From positions 868,001 to 932,000 of the forward strand of contig NZ_CP031367.1 of NCBI RefSeq assembly GCF_003355515.1: a stretch of 64,000 nucleotides of DNA, read 5' to 3'. Below the pieces are notes generated by a model, which saw only the letters and a program-made list of their open reading frames with translations, had not been told where the DNA came from and did not search any database. Within the stretch, counting starts at the first letter, position 1. The number at the start of each line of letters is the position of its first letter. The position numbers and the translations under genes are program-made. This document shows, piece after piece, positions 26,012 through 34,620 of the stretch. The stretch is from Aliarcobacter trophiarum LMG 25534 (GTDB lineage Bacteria; Campylobacterota; Campylobacteria; Campylobacterales; Arcobacteraceae).

Positions 26012-27232
26012 ATGAAGAAACTAATATCAGTTTTAACTCTTTTTTCTATGTTTTTACATTCAAATGAGCTACAAGAAGCTATAAATAATGCTCCTAGTGG
26101 CTCTAAGATAACTCTTGCTGAGGGTATTTATAAAGGTAATATAGTTATAAATAAACCTTTAACTATCGATGGAGTTAATAAAAAAGCAAAGATTGTAGGA
26201 GATGGAGATAGTAGTGTTATTACGATTAAAAGCTCAAATGTAGTTATAAAAAATTTAACTATAGAAAATAGTGGATTTAGTGTTGAAAAAGTAGATAGTG
26301 CAATTCATGCTAAAGAGGTAAATAGTATAGTTATAGAAAATAACCATATAGAAGATACTCTTTTTGGAATAAATTTAGAGCAAGTAAATAGGTCTAAAAT
26401 TATTGATAATTTTATTACTTCAAAAGATTTAGAACTAGGAGTAAGAGGGGATGCTATTAGACTTTGGAGTTCTCATGATAACCAACTTTTATCAAATAAA
26501 ATATATAAATCAAGAGATTTTGTACTTTGGTATTCTAGTGGAAATAATATAGAGAATAATTATGGAAGTTACAATAGATACTCTTTGCATTTTATGCATG
26601 CTGGAAGAAATATGGTTAGAAATAATTTTTTTGAGTATAACTCTGTAGGAATATTTTTTATGTATAGTAGTGGAACTATTGCCATTGGAAATACTGTAAA
26701 AAACTCTTTGGGGGCTTTTGGAGTAGGAATTGGCATGAAAGATTCATCAAACTTTACACTATTGGAGAATAATTTAATTTATAATCCAAGAGGCTTATAC
26801 CTTGACCAATCTCCATATCATCCAAGAACGGTAAATATCTTTGAAAGAAATAATATTTTATATAATTCTAGTGGAATACAGTTTCAAGTAAGTAGAGAAA
26901 GAAGTATCTTTACAGATAATATTATTAAAGGAAATATTGAACCAGTTGTTAGTGATACTCCTAGAAATAATCTATCTATTAATGATTGGAATGGTAATTA
27001 TTGGGATATGTATGAAGGCTTTGATAGAAATAAAGATGGATACGGAGATATTCCATATAAACACTATGTATATGCTGATAAACTGTGGCTTTATAATCCA
27101 AATGTAAAGTTTTTTTATGGCTCAGTTGTTATGGATTTGTTGAATTTTTTAGCGAAATTTATACCTTTTTCAGAACCTGAACTTTTAGCAGTAGATAATA
27201 ATCCAAAAATGGAGGCAAAAATTGCAAAATAG
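26012..27232 (+). CDS. nosD: NosD, periplasmic copper-cluster maturation factor
   Basis: NosD is a periplasmic right-handed beta-helix (CASH domain) protein. With the NosFY ABC transporter it is needed to assemble the copper-sulfur CuZ centre of NosZ. The 406-residue precursor has a short signal peptide (MKKLISVLTLFSMFLHS). It then shows repeated Asn-rich beta-helix rungs (VIENNHIEDTLFGINLEQV, then NNIENNYGSYNRYSLHFMH). The conserved C-terminal segment NGNYWDMYEGFDRNKDGYGDIPY is family-typical. It starts the base after the nosB stop and overlaps nosG by 11 bases, so it is translated as part of the nos operon. Confidence 0.93.
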   Translation: MKKLISVLTLFSMFLHSNELQEAINNAPSGSKITLAEGIYKGNIVINKPLTIDGVNKKAKIVGDGDSSVITIKSSNVVIKNLTIENSGFSVEKVDSAIHAKEVNSIVIENNHIEDTLFGINLEQVNRSKIIDNFITSKDLELGVRGDAIRLWSSHDNQLLSNKIYKSRDFVLWYSSGNNIENNYGSYNRYSLHFMHAGRNMVRNNFFEYNSVGIFFMYSSGTIAIGNTVKNSLGAFGVGIGMKDSSNFTLLENNLIYNPRGLYLDQSPYHPRTVNIFERNNILYNSSGIQFQVSRERSIFTDNIIKGNIEPVVSDTPRNNLSINDWNGNYWDMYEGFDRNKDGYGDIPYKHYVYADKLWLYNPNVKFFYGSVVMDLLNFLAKFIPFSEPELLAVDNNPKMEAKIAK

Positions 27233-27947
27233 CGATAATAAAAGAAGAGATTTTGTAAAAATTGGTGCTGGAACTCTATTCTTTGGTTCGTTAATAGGTG
27301 CAGGAGTATATTTTACTCCAAAACTAAATGCAAAACAGACATTATTACGACCACCTGGAGCTTTAGATGAGAAAGAGTTTCTATCTACTTGTATAAAATG
27401 CGGTCAGTGTGTACAAGTTTGCCCGTATCATACTTTATCTTTACTTGATATTACAAGTGGAAATAGTATAGGAACTCCCTATGTAGATTCTAGAGCAAGA
27501 GGGTGTTATTTGTGTGATTTGCTTCCTTGTGTATTAGCATGTCCTAGTGGTTCTTTAAATCATGATATTACAACGGCAGAGCAGGTACAAATGGGAGTTG
27601 CAATGCTTAAAAATCCTAGTAAATGTTTAGCCCTTTTAGGAAAAAATGTAAGCCTTGAAGATATAGGTGAGCTCTTAACTCACTCAAATAAAAATGAACG
27701 AGAGCAAAAAGTTCTTGATGATTTAAAAGAGTATGCAGGAAAGCCATGTACAATTTGTGCAGATTTATGTCCATATCCAGCAAAAGATAAAGCAATAGCA
27801 ATGGTTAGTGATAATAAGGGAAATTTTTATCCAGAAGTAAGAAGTGAGTGTGTTGGATGTGGAGTTTGTGAAGAGCTTTGTCCTGTAAAAGATGAAGCAG
27901 CCATAGTTATAATACCTAGAGTAAAATATGAGGAGATATATTCATGA
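27222..27947 (+). CDS. nosG: NosG, exported ferredoxin-type 4Fe-4S protein
   Basis: This 241-residue iron-sulfur protein is related to NapG. It has a twin-arginine-like signal (KRRDFVKIGAGTLFFGSLIGAG). Cysteine groups for about four 4Fe-4S clusters include CIKCGQCVQVCPY, CYLCDLLPCVLACP, CTICADLCPYP and CVGCGVCEELCP. With NosH it is thought to form a quinol-linked electron route to NosZ or to its maturation in clade II organisms. The start is TTG at 27222, behind GGAGG, inside the end of nosD. The stop overlaps the nosC1 ATG as ATGA. Confidence 0.92.
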   Translation: MQNSDNKRRDFVKIGAGTLFFGSLIGAGVYFTPKLNAKQTLLRPPGALDEKEFLSTCIKCGQCVQVCPYHTLSLLDITSGNSIGTPYVDSRARGCYLCDLLPCVLACPSGSLNHDITTAEQVQMGVAMLKNPSKCLALLGKNVSLEDIGELLTHSNKNEREQKVLDDLKEYAGKPCTICADLCPYPAKDKAIAMVSDNKGNFYPEVRSECVGCGVCEELCPVKDEAAIVIIPRVKYEEIYS

Positions 27948-28513
27948 AAAAAGTATTTATAAGTTTAGCTATTGCATTTTTATTTATTGCTTGTGGTGAT
28001 AGCAAAGATGATAAAAAAGTAGTTAATGAGCTAAAGAGTGAAGGGAAAAAAGAGGAGATAAATGTTGCTACTCCTAAAATTACAGTTACAGAAAATAGTA
28101 CAAATATAGAAAAAGATAATCCATTTATCTCTTATGATTTAGATGGAAATAGAGTAGTAAGAGTCTCTCCTGATGGTAGTGAAACACCACTTACAAAGGA
28201 GTTAGGAGCATTAATCTCAATAAAAAACAACTATGAAAAGTTAAATGCAAAAATTTTAGCTCAAAGACTTAGTAAAAACTATATGCAAAAGTGTTCTGCT
28301 TGTCACGATAATTATGCAAATGGTGTTATTGGACCCTCTTTATTAGATAAAAATGATAATGAGATTTTTCAAGCCATTAAAGTTTATCAAACAGGAGAGA
28401 AAAAAAATGTTCTTATGAAAGATTTAATCTCTAAAATGCCAGATGAAGAGATTAGAAGTTTAGCTAAAGAGATTGCTCAACTAAATAAAGAGGTAAGGGA
28501 AAATAGAAAATGA
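27944..28513 (+). CDS. nosC1: NosC1, cytochrome c lipoprotein of the nos cluster
   Basis: This 189-residue periplasmic monohaem cytochrome c has a lipoprotein signal (MKKVFISLAIAFLFIAC). A charged linker of about 85 residues precedes the haem domain. The haem site is CSACH, with NGVIGPSLLD after it, and the axial methionine is probably in ISKMPDEEI. In Wolinella, NosC1 and NosC2 are proposed to relay electrons from NosG/NosH (or the bc1 pool) to NosZ. ATGA overlaps with nosG upstream and nosC2 downstream show tight coupling. The name follows gene order. Confidence 0.88.
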   Translation: MKKVFISLAIAFLFIACGDSKDDKKVVNELKSEGKKEEINVATPKITVTENSTNIEKDNPFISYDLDGNRVVRVSPDGSETPLTKELGALISIKNNYEKLNAKILAQRLSKNYMQKCSACHDNYANGVIGPSLLDKNDNEIFQAIKVYQTGEKKNVLMKDLISKMPDEEIRSLAKEIAQLNKEVRENRK

Positions 28514-28950
28514 AAACAAAAAATATTATTGGTTTGCTTTTACTTATAGCGATTTTTGCACTTTTTGCTTTTACTCTTTCTCAAGAGAGCTCAAAAAAAG
28601 TTGTAGAGCAAGATAAAGTTGAAGAAAAGGTTACAAAAGTTGAAAGTGTAGTACAAAAAAGTGATGAAGAGATATATCTTGAAGATTTAAAAAAACAAGC
28701 TGGGCAAAAAGTAGAGTATGAAGTTAGTGCTTACTATAAAGTTGCATGTTCATCATGCCATGGAAAAACTGGAAATGGTACTAAAATAGCACCAGCTATT
28801 GCAGGACAATCTTATGAGTATCTATTATCTAAACTAGATGATTATAAAAATGGAAAAGTTGAAAACAGCTTAATGCAAAGTGGATTATTTATTAATATAA
28901 ATGAAGAGGATTTGAAAAAATTAGCAAAAGAGATTGCTAACTTTAAATAG
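28510..28950 (+). CDS. nosC2: NosC2, membrane-anchored cytochrome c of the nos cluster
   Basis: This 146-residue protein has one N-terminal transmembrane helix (IIGLLLLIAIFALFAFTL), a charged, Val/Glu/Lys-rich linker and a single class I cytochrome c domain. The haem site is CSSCHGKTGNGTKIAP. The distal methionine is likely in NSLMQSGLF. It is predicted to sit in the periplasm next to NosC1 and pass electrons toward NosZ. It lacks the lipobox of NosC1, so the two probably differ in anchoring. The gene overlaps nosC1 by 4 bases, and nosH starts 9 bases later behind GAGGA. Confidence 0.88.
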   Translation: MKTKNIIGLLLLIAIFALFAFTLSQESSKKVVEQDKVEEKVTKVESVVQKSDEEIYLEDLKKQAGQKVEYEVSAYYKVACSSCHGKTGNGTKIAPAIAGQSYEYLLSKLDDYKNGKVENSLMQSGLFININEEDLKKLAKEIANFK

Positions 28951-28958
28951 AGGATATT

Positions 28959-29852
28959 ATGAATAAGTATAATACAAGGGCTACAATAGAAGATACAGGC
29001 TTTTTTGATACCTTTATTACAACAACAAAAGATGGTAAAAAAAAGTTAGGTATTAGATTTTATAGATGGCTTGTGGTTATTTTTGTACATTTGTTATTTA
29101 TTCTTTCATACTCTATTGACTTGCAAATGCTAGAGGGTGATTTAAGTGGTTCTAGATTTTTGGGATTTCATTTAACTGACCCTTTTATGGCACTTCAAGT
29201 CTTTGTGAGTACATATCATATTCCAGTAAATTTGCTAATAGGTACTTTAACTATAGTTATTGTTTATCTGCTAATAGGGGGAAGAGCTTATTGCTCTTGG
29301 GTTTGTCCATATACAATTTTAGGAGAAATTTCTGAAAAACTCCATAGATACTTAAAGAAAAAAAAGATTATAAAGTCTTATAAATTTAACCCAAAAATCA
29401 AATATATATTTTGGGGAATTTTTCTTTTTTTATCTTTTTTTAGTGGTTATTTAGTTTTTGAGATTATAAATGTTGTTGGTATTTTTTCAAGAGCTTTAAT
29501 ATATGGATGGAGTATAGCTTTTGTATTTGTAATTGCTGTATTTTTAGTGGATACTTTTTTTTCACAAAGATTTTGGTGTAGATATGTTTGCCCTGTTGGT
29601 ACAACATATGGTTTTATTGGCTGGGCAAGTACTACTAAAATAGTTTGGGATGATAGTTGTGACCATTGTAGAGTTTGTGCAAATGTATGTTTAGTTCCTC
29701 ATGTATTAGATATTACAAAAGTAAACGCAAATAAAGAGAATAAAAAAGAACAAACAGTTATTAGTGGTGATTGTACACTTTGTGGTAGATGTGTTGAAGT
29801 TTGCCACAATGATTCGTTAAAATTTGAAACAAAATTAAAGAAGATAATATGA
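28959..29852 (+). CDS. nosH: NosH, membrane polyferredoxin (NapH/NosR-like)
   Basis: This 297-residue membrane protein is related to NapH and to the C-terminal part of NosR. It has four or five helices and two CxxxCP motifs on the cytosolic face (CSWVCPYTIL and CRYVCPVGTT). C-terminal 4Fe-4S ferredoxin sites are CDHCRVCANVC and CTLCGRCVEVC. It is thought to oxidise menaquinol and feed electrons to periplasmic NosG and the NosC cytochromes. No flavin-binding FMN domain like that of full NosR is present. The stop overlaps the nosF start (ATGA). Confidence 0.92.
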   Translation: MNKYNTRATIEDTGFFDTFITTTKDGKKKLGIRFYRWLVVIFVHLLFILSYSIDLQMLEGDLSGSRFLGFHLTDPFMALQVFVSTYHIPVNLLIGTLTIVIVYLLIGGRAYCSWVCPYTILGEISEKLHRYLKKKKIIKSYKFNPKIKYIFWGIFLFLSFFSGYLVFEIINVVGIFSRALIYGWSIAFVFVIAVFLVDTFFSQRFWCRYVCPVGTTYGFIGWASTTKIVWDDSCDHCRVCANVCLVPHVLDITKVNANKENKKEQTVISGDCTLCGRCVEVCHNDSLKFETKLKKII

Positions 29853-30487
29853 TAAAAATAAAAAACCTTACAAAAACTTTTGGAACTCAAAACTCATTAG
29901 ATAATATCTCATTAGAGTTAAATAAAGAGGATAGAGTAATAATTATGGGGCAAAATGGAGCTGGGAAAACTACTCTTATTAGAAGTATCTTAGGTCAATA
30001 TATTCCAACAAGTGGAGATATTGAGGTTTCTGGATTTAATCCATTTAAAAATAGAGTTGATACTATTTCAAAAATAGGATTTGTCCCACAACTTCCACCG
30101 CCGATTAAATTAACAGTTGAAGAGCTTATAAATTTTGCAGTTAAATCTAGCAATATAGATAAAGATGAGATAGTTGAGCTTTGTTCTAAAATGGATTTAG
30201 ATATAAAATCACATTTTAGAAAAATCTTTTTTAAGTTATCTGGTGGAATGAAACAGAAACTTTTAATTGCTATTGCAATAGCAAAAAGACCAGAAATATT
30301 TATATTTGATGAACCAACAGCAAATCTTGATCCAAAAGGCAGAGAGAGTTTTTATGAAATTATAAAAGAGTATAGTAAAAATAGACTTACTATTTTTATA
30401 AGTCATAGAATAGAGGAGGTTTCAAATATGGTAAATAGAAAGATTGAACTTGATTTAGGAAAGGTTGTTTTAGATGAAAAAATTTAG
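29849..30487 (+). CDS. nosF: NosF, ABC transporter ATPase
   Basis: This 212-residue cytosolic ATPase works with NosY and NosD. Together they are believed to export a sulfur species, or drive a mechanical step, needed for CuZ assembly. All ABC motifs are present: Walker A GQNGAGKTT, Q-loop FVPQLPPP, signature LSGGMKQK, Walker B IFIFDEPTANLDP and switch histidine in ISHRIEEV. It lacks the ~90-residue C-terminal extension of many proteobacterial NosF proteins (~300 residues), as is usual for compact versions. It overlaps nosH by 4 bases and nosL by 14. Confidence 0.92.
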   Translation: MIKIKNLTKTFGTQNSLDNISLELNKEDRVIIMGQNGAGKTTLIRSILGQYIPTSGDIEVSGFNPFKNRVDTISKIGFVPQLPPPIKLTVEELINFAVKSSNIDKDEIVELCSKMDLDIKSHFRKIFFKLSGGMKQKLLIAIAIAKRPEIFIFDEPTANLDPKGRESFYEIIKEYSKNRLTIFISHRIEEVSNMVNRKIELDLGKVVLDEKI

Positions 30488-30941
30488 TTTTTTGTTTGTG
30501 ATGGTTTTAGGATTGTTTTTTGTAGCTTGTAATTCGCAGATTGATACTAAGCCAAAAGAGGTGAAGTTTGATAGAGAAATTTGTGAAAGATGTAAAATGA
30601 TTATTAGCGATAGAAACTATGTTGCTCAAGTGGTAAATCCAAAAGATGGGAAAAGTTACTATCACGATGATATTGGTTGTGCTATTTTATGGTTTGAAGA
30701 GAGTAATATTAGCTGGAAAGATGAAGCAGTTATATATATTACAGATGCAAAAACAGGAAAATGGATAGATTCTAAAAATGCTTTTTGGACTTATGGAGCA
30801 ACAACACCTATGGATTTTGGATTTAGTGCTTATGAACAACAGCAAGAAGGTGTAGAAAATCTTTCTTTCTCTTATGTTATAGAGAAAATTAAAGAGAGAA
30901 AACCTTCAAATAATCACGGTCATATGATGGGTCATAAATGA
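30474..30941 (+). CDS. nosL: NosL, copper-chaperone lipoprotein
   Basis: This 155-residue lipoprotein has a signal ending VLGLFFVAC. NosL binds Cu(I) in the periplasm and delivers it to NosZ. The metal site motif is CERCKMIISDRNYVAQVV, followed by the family's YYHDDIGCAILW and MDFGFSAYE segments. A His/Met-rich tail (NHGHMMGHK) could bind more copper. The start lies inside the end of nosF, and the stop overlaps the nosY ATG. It is one of three NosL-like genes in the window (also 31765 and 34621). Confidence 0.92.
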   Translation: MKKFSFLFVMVLGLFFVACNSQIDTKPKEVKFDREICERCKMIISDRNYVAQVVNPKDGKSYYHDDIGCAILWFEESNISWKDEAVIYITDAKTGKWIDSKNAFWTYGATTPMDFGFSAYEQQQEGVENLSFSYVIEKIKERKPSNNHGHMMGHK

Positions 30942-31768
30942 TGAGAAATCTCTTTTTAGTTTTTAAGACCGATATGAGTGAAGCTTTAAGGTCAAAATGG
31001 TTTTTGGTTTATAGTTTAGTATTTGGTGGTATTATTGCACTATTTTTTATTACGGGAATAACTGAGTCTAGAATTCAAGGATTTAGTGGACTTAGTCGAT
31101 TATTACTAATTTTTATAGAGATTTGTATTGTAATAGTACCTATTTTTATACTTATAAATACAGTAAGAACAATTGCAGGGGAGAGAGATAGTAATATTTT
31201 AGAATATATGCTCTCTTTTCCAATTTCTTTAAAAGAGTACTTTTTTGGAAAACTTTTAGGAAAACTTTTTAGTGTTACTCTACCTATAATTGGTGCTTTA
31301 ATATTAGCTTTGTTTTGGAGTTTATTTAAAGGTGCAACAATACCATGGGGTATATTTTTTTATTATATGGCTTTAATTGTAAGCATTAATATCTGTTTTT
31401 TAGGGCTTAGTTTTTTTATCTCTTCAATAGTAAAGACTCAAGAGGTAGCTTTAGGGATTGCTTTTTTTGTTTGGTTATTTTTATTGGCTCTAATAGATTT
31501 ACTGTTAATTGGTTTTCTAATAAAAACAACAGCAAGTCCAGAGTTGGTATATTCAATAGCTTTAGCAAATCCTTTACAAGTTTTTAGAATAGGAGCAATT
31601 GCACTATTTGATCCAGAACTATCTGTAATAGGACCAGCTAGTTACTTTATTTTGGATGAGTTTGGAAAAGAGCTTATATCAATTTATTGTTTAGTTTATC
31701 CAGCAGTTATTGGAATGTTATTTAGTATTTTTGGTTATTTAATTTTTAAAAGAAAGGATTTAGTATGA
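30938..31768 (+). CDS. nosY: NosY, ABC transporter permease
   Basis: This 276-residue inner-membrane permease has six hydrophobic helices and the ABC-2 type pattern TVRTIAGERDSNILEYML near residue 65, where GERD is typical of NosY. It pairs with NosF to make the ATP-driven complex that serves the periplasmic maturation protein NosD. The C-terminal basic end (LIFKRKDLV) stays in the cytosol. ATGA-type overlaps join it to nosL upstream and to the second nosL-like gene downstream. Confidence 0.93.
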   Translation: MMRNLFLVFKTDMSEALRSKWFLVYSLVFGGIIALFFITGITESRIQGFSGLSRLLLIFIEICIVIVPIFILINTVRTIAGERDSNILEYMLSFPISLKEYFFGKLLGKLFSVTLPIIGALILALFWSLFKGATIPWGIFFYYMALIVSINICFLGLSFFISSIVKTQEVALGIAFFVWLFLLALIDLLLIGFLIKTTASPELVYSIALANPLQVFRIGAIALFDPELSVIGPASYFILDEFGKELISIYCLVYPAVIGMLFSIFGYLIFKRKDLV

Positions 31769-32235
31769 AAAAACTTTTTTTTCTACTAGTTTTTATATCA
31801 GCAACTCTATTTGGAGCTGATTTTATTGGAAAAGAGTATAAAGATTTGGATTTAAAACAAGAGAGTTGCCCTATTAAAACAGTAGCTATTGAAAAACATA
31901 AAGATTGGTTAGGTTATATTGAGTTAAAAGATGGAAAAATTGTAGCTCTTAGCTCACCAAAATATACTTTTGCTTATATGTTAATAGAGCAAAAAAAAGA
32001 TGAGAAAAGTGTTTTAAATATCTATGTAACAGATTTTAAAACTAAAAAAATAATAGATGCAAAAACTGCTTACTACGTTTTTGGAAGTAATATTATGAGT
32101 GTTGGAGGAGATGATGTGATTCCTTTTGCTCTTGAAAGTGATGCAAAAGAGTTCTATAAAGAAAAACATGGAAGACAAATTTATAGATTTGATAGAATGA
32201 CTGAGAATTTTATAAACTATCTTGATATGAGATAG
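31765..32235 (+). CDS. second NosL-like periplasmic protein
   Basis: This 156-residue protein has a cleavable signal peptide (MKKLFFLLVFISATLFGA) and no lipobox, so it is probably soluble in the periplasm. The fold pattern is that of NosL: a cysteine after the first segment (KQESCPIKTVAI), LGYIELKDGKIVALSSPKY, then YVTDFKTKKIIDAKTAYYVFG, matching the VTDAKTGKWIDSKNAFW block of NosL. The CxxC/M metal site of NosL is reduced to one cysteine here, so metal handling may differ. It ends the nos operon, just before an inverted repeat. Confidence 0.8.
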   Translation: MKKLFFLLVFISATLFGADFIGKEYKDLDLKQESCPIKTVAIEKHKDWLGYIELKDGKIVALSSPKYTFAYMLIEQKKDEKSVLNIYVTDFKTKKIIDAKTAYYVFGSNIMSVGGDDVIPFALESDAKEFYKEKHGRQIYRFDRMTENFINYLDMR

Positions 32236-32239
32236 TTTC

Positions 32240-32271
32240 AATATTTTAGGATTGTAAAATCCTAAAATATT
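32240..32271. terminator. inverted repeat between the nos operon and aat
   Basis: AATATTTTAGGATT (32240-32253) and AATCCTAAAATATT (32258-32271) pair perfectly over 14 bp with a GTAA loop, between two convergent genes. No strong T run follows on either side, so it may work as a bidirectional terminator or as an end-protecting hairpin. The aat stop codon (32246) is inside it. Confidence 0.65.
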
Positions 32272-32911
32272 CATCTCTGCTTATCTCATAAGCTCCAAGG
32301 CTTTCTAAATGTTTATTGTAAACTTGACAATCTATTAGTTTTATTCCGCTATTCTTTGCCCATTTACATAAGTGATAAAAGGCTACTTTTGAAGCATCGT
32401 TTACAAGAGAAAACATACTTTCTCCACAAAATATATTGTTTATAATCAAACCATAAAGTCCACCAACAAGTTCATCATTTAGATAGACTTCAATACTATT
32501 TGCAAACTCCAAATTGTGCATTAAACTATAAGCATTTATAAAGTTTTCATCTATCCAAGTATCATCTTCATGTTTTCTTTTTATATTTTTACAATTTTTT
32601 ATAACTTCAATAAAATTTGTATTTGATTTTACTTCAAACCCCCTATTAAATATAGACTTTTTAAGGCTTTTTGATACTTTAAAGTCATCTGGATATAAAA
32701 TCATTCTTTTTTTTGGACTATACCAATTAATATAGTTATAATCATCTATAAACCATGGAAAAATCCCATTTGAATATGCATTTATTAATCTTTGTGGATG
32801 AAAATTGCCACCAATTGCAACTAAATCATTTTCCATATCTTCTAATTTGGGAAAATCAAAATTTTTGTCATCAAGCAACCATATTTTTTCTTTAATATCA
32901 AGTAGTTCCAT
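32246..32911 (-). CDS. aat: leucyl/phenylalanyl-tRNA-protein transferase
   Basis: Aat adds Leu or Phe from aminoacyl-tRNA to proteins with N-terminal Arg or Lys and so marks them for ClpS/ClpAP in the N-degron pathway. The 221-residue protein shows the family signature: LVAIGGNFHPQRLINAYSNG, then GIFPWF, INWYSPKKRMIL, DDTWIDENFINAY and GGLYGLIINNIFCGESMFS. A -10-like TAAAAT (complement of 32918-32923) ends 6 bases before the ATG, and no ribosome-binding site is seen, so the message may be leaderless. It diverges from the pseudouridine synthase gene. Confidence 0.93.
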   Translation of the reverse strand: MELLDIKEKIWLLDDKNFDFPKLEDMENDLVAIGGNFHPQRLINAYSNGIFPWFIDDYNYINWYSPKKRMILYPDDFKVSKSLKKSIFNRGFEVKSNTNFIEVIKNCKNIKRKHEDDTWIDENFINAYSLMHNLEFANSIEVYLNDELVGGLYGLIINNIFCGESMFSLVNDASKVAFYHLCKWAKNSGIKLIDCQVYNKHLESLGAYEISRDEYFRILQS

Positions 32912-32962
32912 TTTGGTATTTTATTTAAAAATATGTTAATATCCAATTTTAAGAGGTTTAAT

Positions 32963-33652
32963 ATGAAAAGAGTAGATGCTTATTTATCGAGTTTAGGATA
33001 TTGTAGTAGAAGTGAAGCTAGAAAATTTATGAAACAAAATGAGATTACAGTTTTAGATAAAAGAGTTTTTAATCCTAGTACAAAAGCAAGTCATAAAGAT
33101 ATAAAAGTAAATCAAGAAGCACTTGATAGTGAAAAACTTTTAATTTTATTAAATAAACCAAAAGATTATATCTGTTCTCATAATGATGCTGGGAAGCTTA
33201 TATACTCACTTCTTCCAAAAAGATGGCAGAATAGAAATCCAAAAATCTCAACTATTGGAAGGCTTGATATTGATACAACAGGGCTTATACTACTTACAGA
33301 TGATGGAGAGCTAAATCATAGACTTACAAGTCCAAAAAAAGATATTAAAAAGATATACGAAGTAACTTTGTTAAACCCATTAAACGGTGATGAAAAAGAG
33401 CTTTTTTCAAGTGGAACTATTTTATTAAATGGTGAAGATAAACCACTAAAACCAGCAAAGCTAACTATTATAAATGATACTTTAGTTCATTTGGAAATTG
33501 TAGAGGGGAAATATCATCAAGTAAAAAGAATGTTTGCATATACAAAAAATAAAGTTATAAAGCTTCACAGAGTATCTTTTGCAGATACTTTTTTGGAAGA
33601 TTTAAAAGAGGGTAGTTTTAAAGAGCTAGATATTAATCTTTTTATAGATTAA
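32963..33652 (+). CDS. RsuA/RluB-family pseudouridine synthase
   Basis: I chose the ATG at 32963, behind AAGAGGT, giving MKRVDAYLSSLGYCSRSEA; an in-frame ATG at 32933 would add ten atypical residues. An N-terminal S4 RNA-binding domain (residues ~1-45) precedes the catalytic domain. The catalytic aspartate is in TIGRLDIDTTGLILLTDDG. The ending GKYHQVKRMFAY is typical of the RsuA/RluB/RluE/RluF group. The target base in 16S or 23S rRNA cannot be told. The 3' end overlaps the convergent HAD phosphatase gene by 11 bases. Confidence 0.88.
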   Translation: MKRVDAYLSSLGYCSRSEARKFMKQNEITVLDKRVFNPSTKASHKDIKVNQEALDSEKLLILLNKPKDYICSHNDAGKLIYSLLPKRWQNRNPKISTIGRLDIDTTGLILLTDDGELNHRLTSPKKDIKKIYEVTLLNPLNGDEKELFSSGTILLNGEDKPLKPAKLTIINDTLVHLEIVEGKYHQVKRMFAYTKNKVIKLHRVSFADTFLEDLKEGSFKELDINLFID

Positions 33653-34268
33653 ATTTCAAATTAATAGATTCTCTTAGCTCATCAAAACTGTTTAGTGCAT
33701 TATTCTTGTAGTTTGAAAACCCCCAATTTACCAAAACACCATCAACTCCAGCATTAAAAGCTGCTTTTGTATCTTTTATAGAGTCACCTACAACTTTTGC
33801 ATTCTCTTTTTTAATATTGTGAATATCTAAAATCCTATTTACCATATCAGGATTTGGTTTTGGTTTTTCTACATCGTTATATCCTAAAATAGAAGAGAAA
33901 TATTTGCTTATCTCAAGGTGGTTTAGCATTTTTTTTGCATAGTTTGAATTTGCATTAGTTGCAATACTAAATTTAAAATCACCTTTTAAATCATCTAAAA
34001 GTTCTTTTACTCCATCATATAAAGATAGATCCACTAAGCAGTTTTTACTATAAAAATCTTCAAAAAGTGAAGTGATTTTTGGAGTAAATGTTGAAGAGTT
34101 ATAGAAAAACTCTGCACTGTTTATATTTATATCATTTATATTTTCCAAAATATAAGCTTTTTCCAAGCTCTCTAAACCTAAATTTTCTCTTACATAATTT
34201 ACAGTATTTGCTATTGCTAGGCCACTATCTAAAAGTGTTCCATCCATATCAAAAATAATCATCTTCAT
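33642..34268 (-). CDS. HAD-superfamily hydrolase, phosphoglycolate phosphatase-like
   Basis: This 208-residue cytosolic phosphatase has a Rossmann-like core and a helical cap. Motif I is IFDMDGTLLDS (nucleophile Asp near residue 7), motif II SIATNANSN, and motif III/IV KPNPDMV and VVGDSIKDTKAAFNAG. The helical cap between motifs I and II is of the Gph/beta-phosphoglucomutase type. The substrate is unknown; phosphoglycolate is a reasonable guess by family. AAGGGG lies just before the ATG at 34268. The 3' end overlaps the convergent pseudouridine synthase gene. Confidence 0.85.
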   Translation of the reverse strand: MKMIIFDMDGTLLDSGLAIANTVNYVRENLGLESLEKAYILENINDININSAEFFYNSSTFTPKITSLFEDFYSKNCLVDLSLYDGVKELLDDLKGDFKFSIATNANSNYAKKMLNHLEISKYFSSILGYNDVEKPKPNPDMVNRILDIHNIKKENAKVVGDSIKDTKAAFNAGVDGVLVNWGFSNYKNNALNSFDELRESINLKFNL

Positions 34269-34388
34269 AAAAACCCCTTAAAATCGCTTTAGTATTATAT
34301 TATTTTTAAATTAGGAGTAAATTAAAAATATTTTTTATAAATAGGACAAATTTTATCTTATTTTAATGTTAGTTCTATTATAATTCTT

Positions 34389-34513
34389 TCATAGGATATT
34401 TGTATTGAATCCTCCTACAATTAAATACAATTTTCTTAAGTATCCTATACTTTTTTTGAAATGAATTTTTTATATAGGTCTTACAGTTTTTCCCTCTGTA
34501 AGACCTTTTTTTA
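34389..34513 (+). ncRNA. candidate small RNA, ~120 nt
   Basis: A -10 box TATAAT (about 34379-34384) precedes a structured, ORF-less segment that ends in a strong intrinsic terminator. ATAGGATA (34391-34398) pairs with TATCCTAT (34441-34448). Inside it TTGTATT (34400-34406) pairs with AATACAA (34424-34430). The apical loop exposes CCTCCT (34411-34416), an anti-Shine-Dalgarno sequence. The 3' terminator loop is also U/C-rich. No plus-strand coding gene lies upstream, so the terminator must serve this RNA. The form resembles C/U-rich-loop regulators such as Helicobacter RepG. A leader or attenuator for the gene at 34621 is the main alternative. Confidence 0.55.
34476..34513 (+). terminator. intrinsic terminator of the candidate small RNA
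   Basis: AGGTCTTACAG (34476-34486) and CTGTAAGACCT (34496-34506) form a perfect 11-bp stem with a 9-base pyrimidine-rich loop (TTTTTCCCT is part of the sequence there), followed by seven T residues. This is the best Rho-independent terminator in the window. Confidence 0.85.
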
Positions 34514-34620
34514 TTCTATATTTTTTTTAAACCTTATAAAATGATTGAAATATAAGCATAAAGCTTTTCTTATGCCAAAAAAGATATACTTTAACTTTAT
34601 TTATAATATTTTGGAGACAT

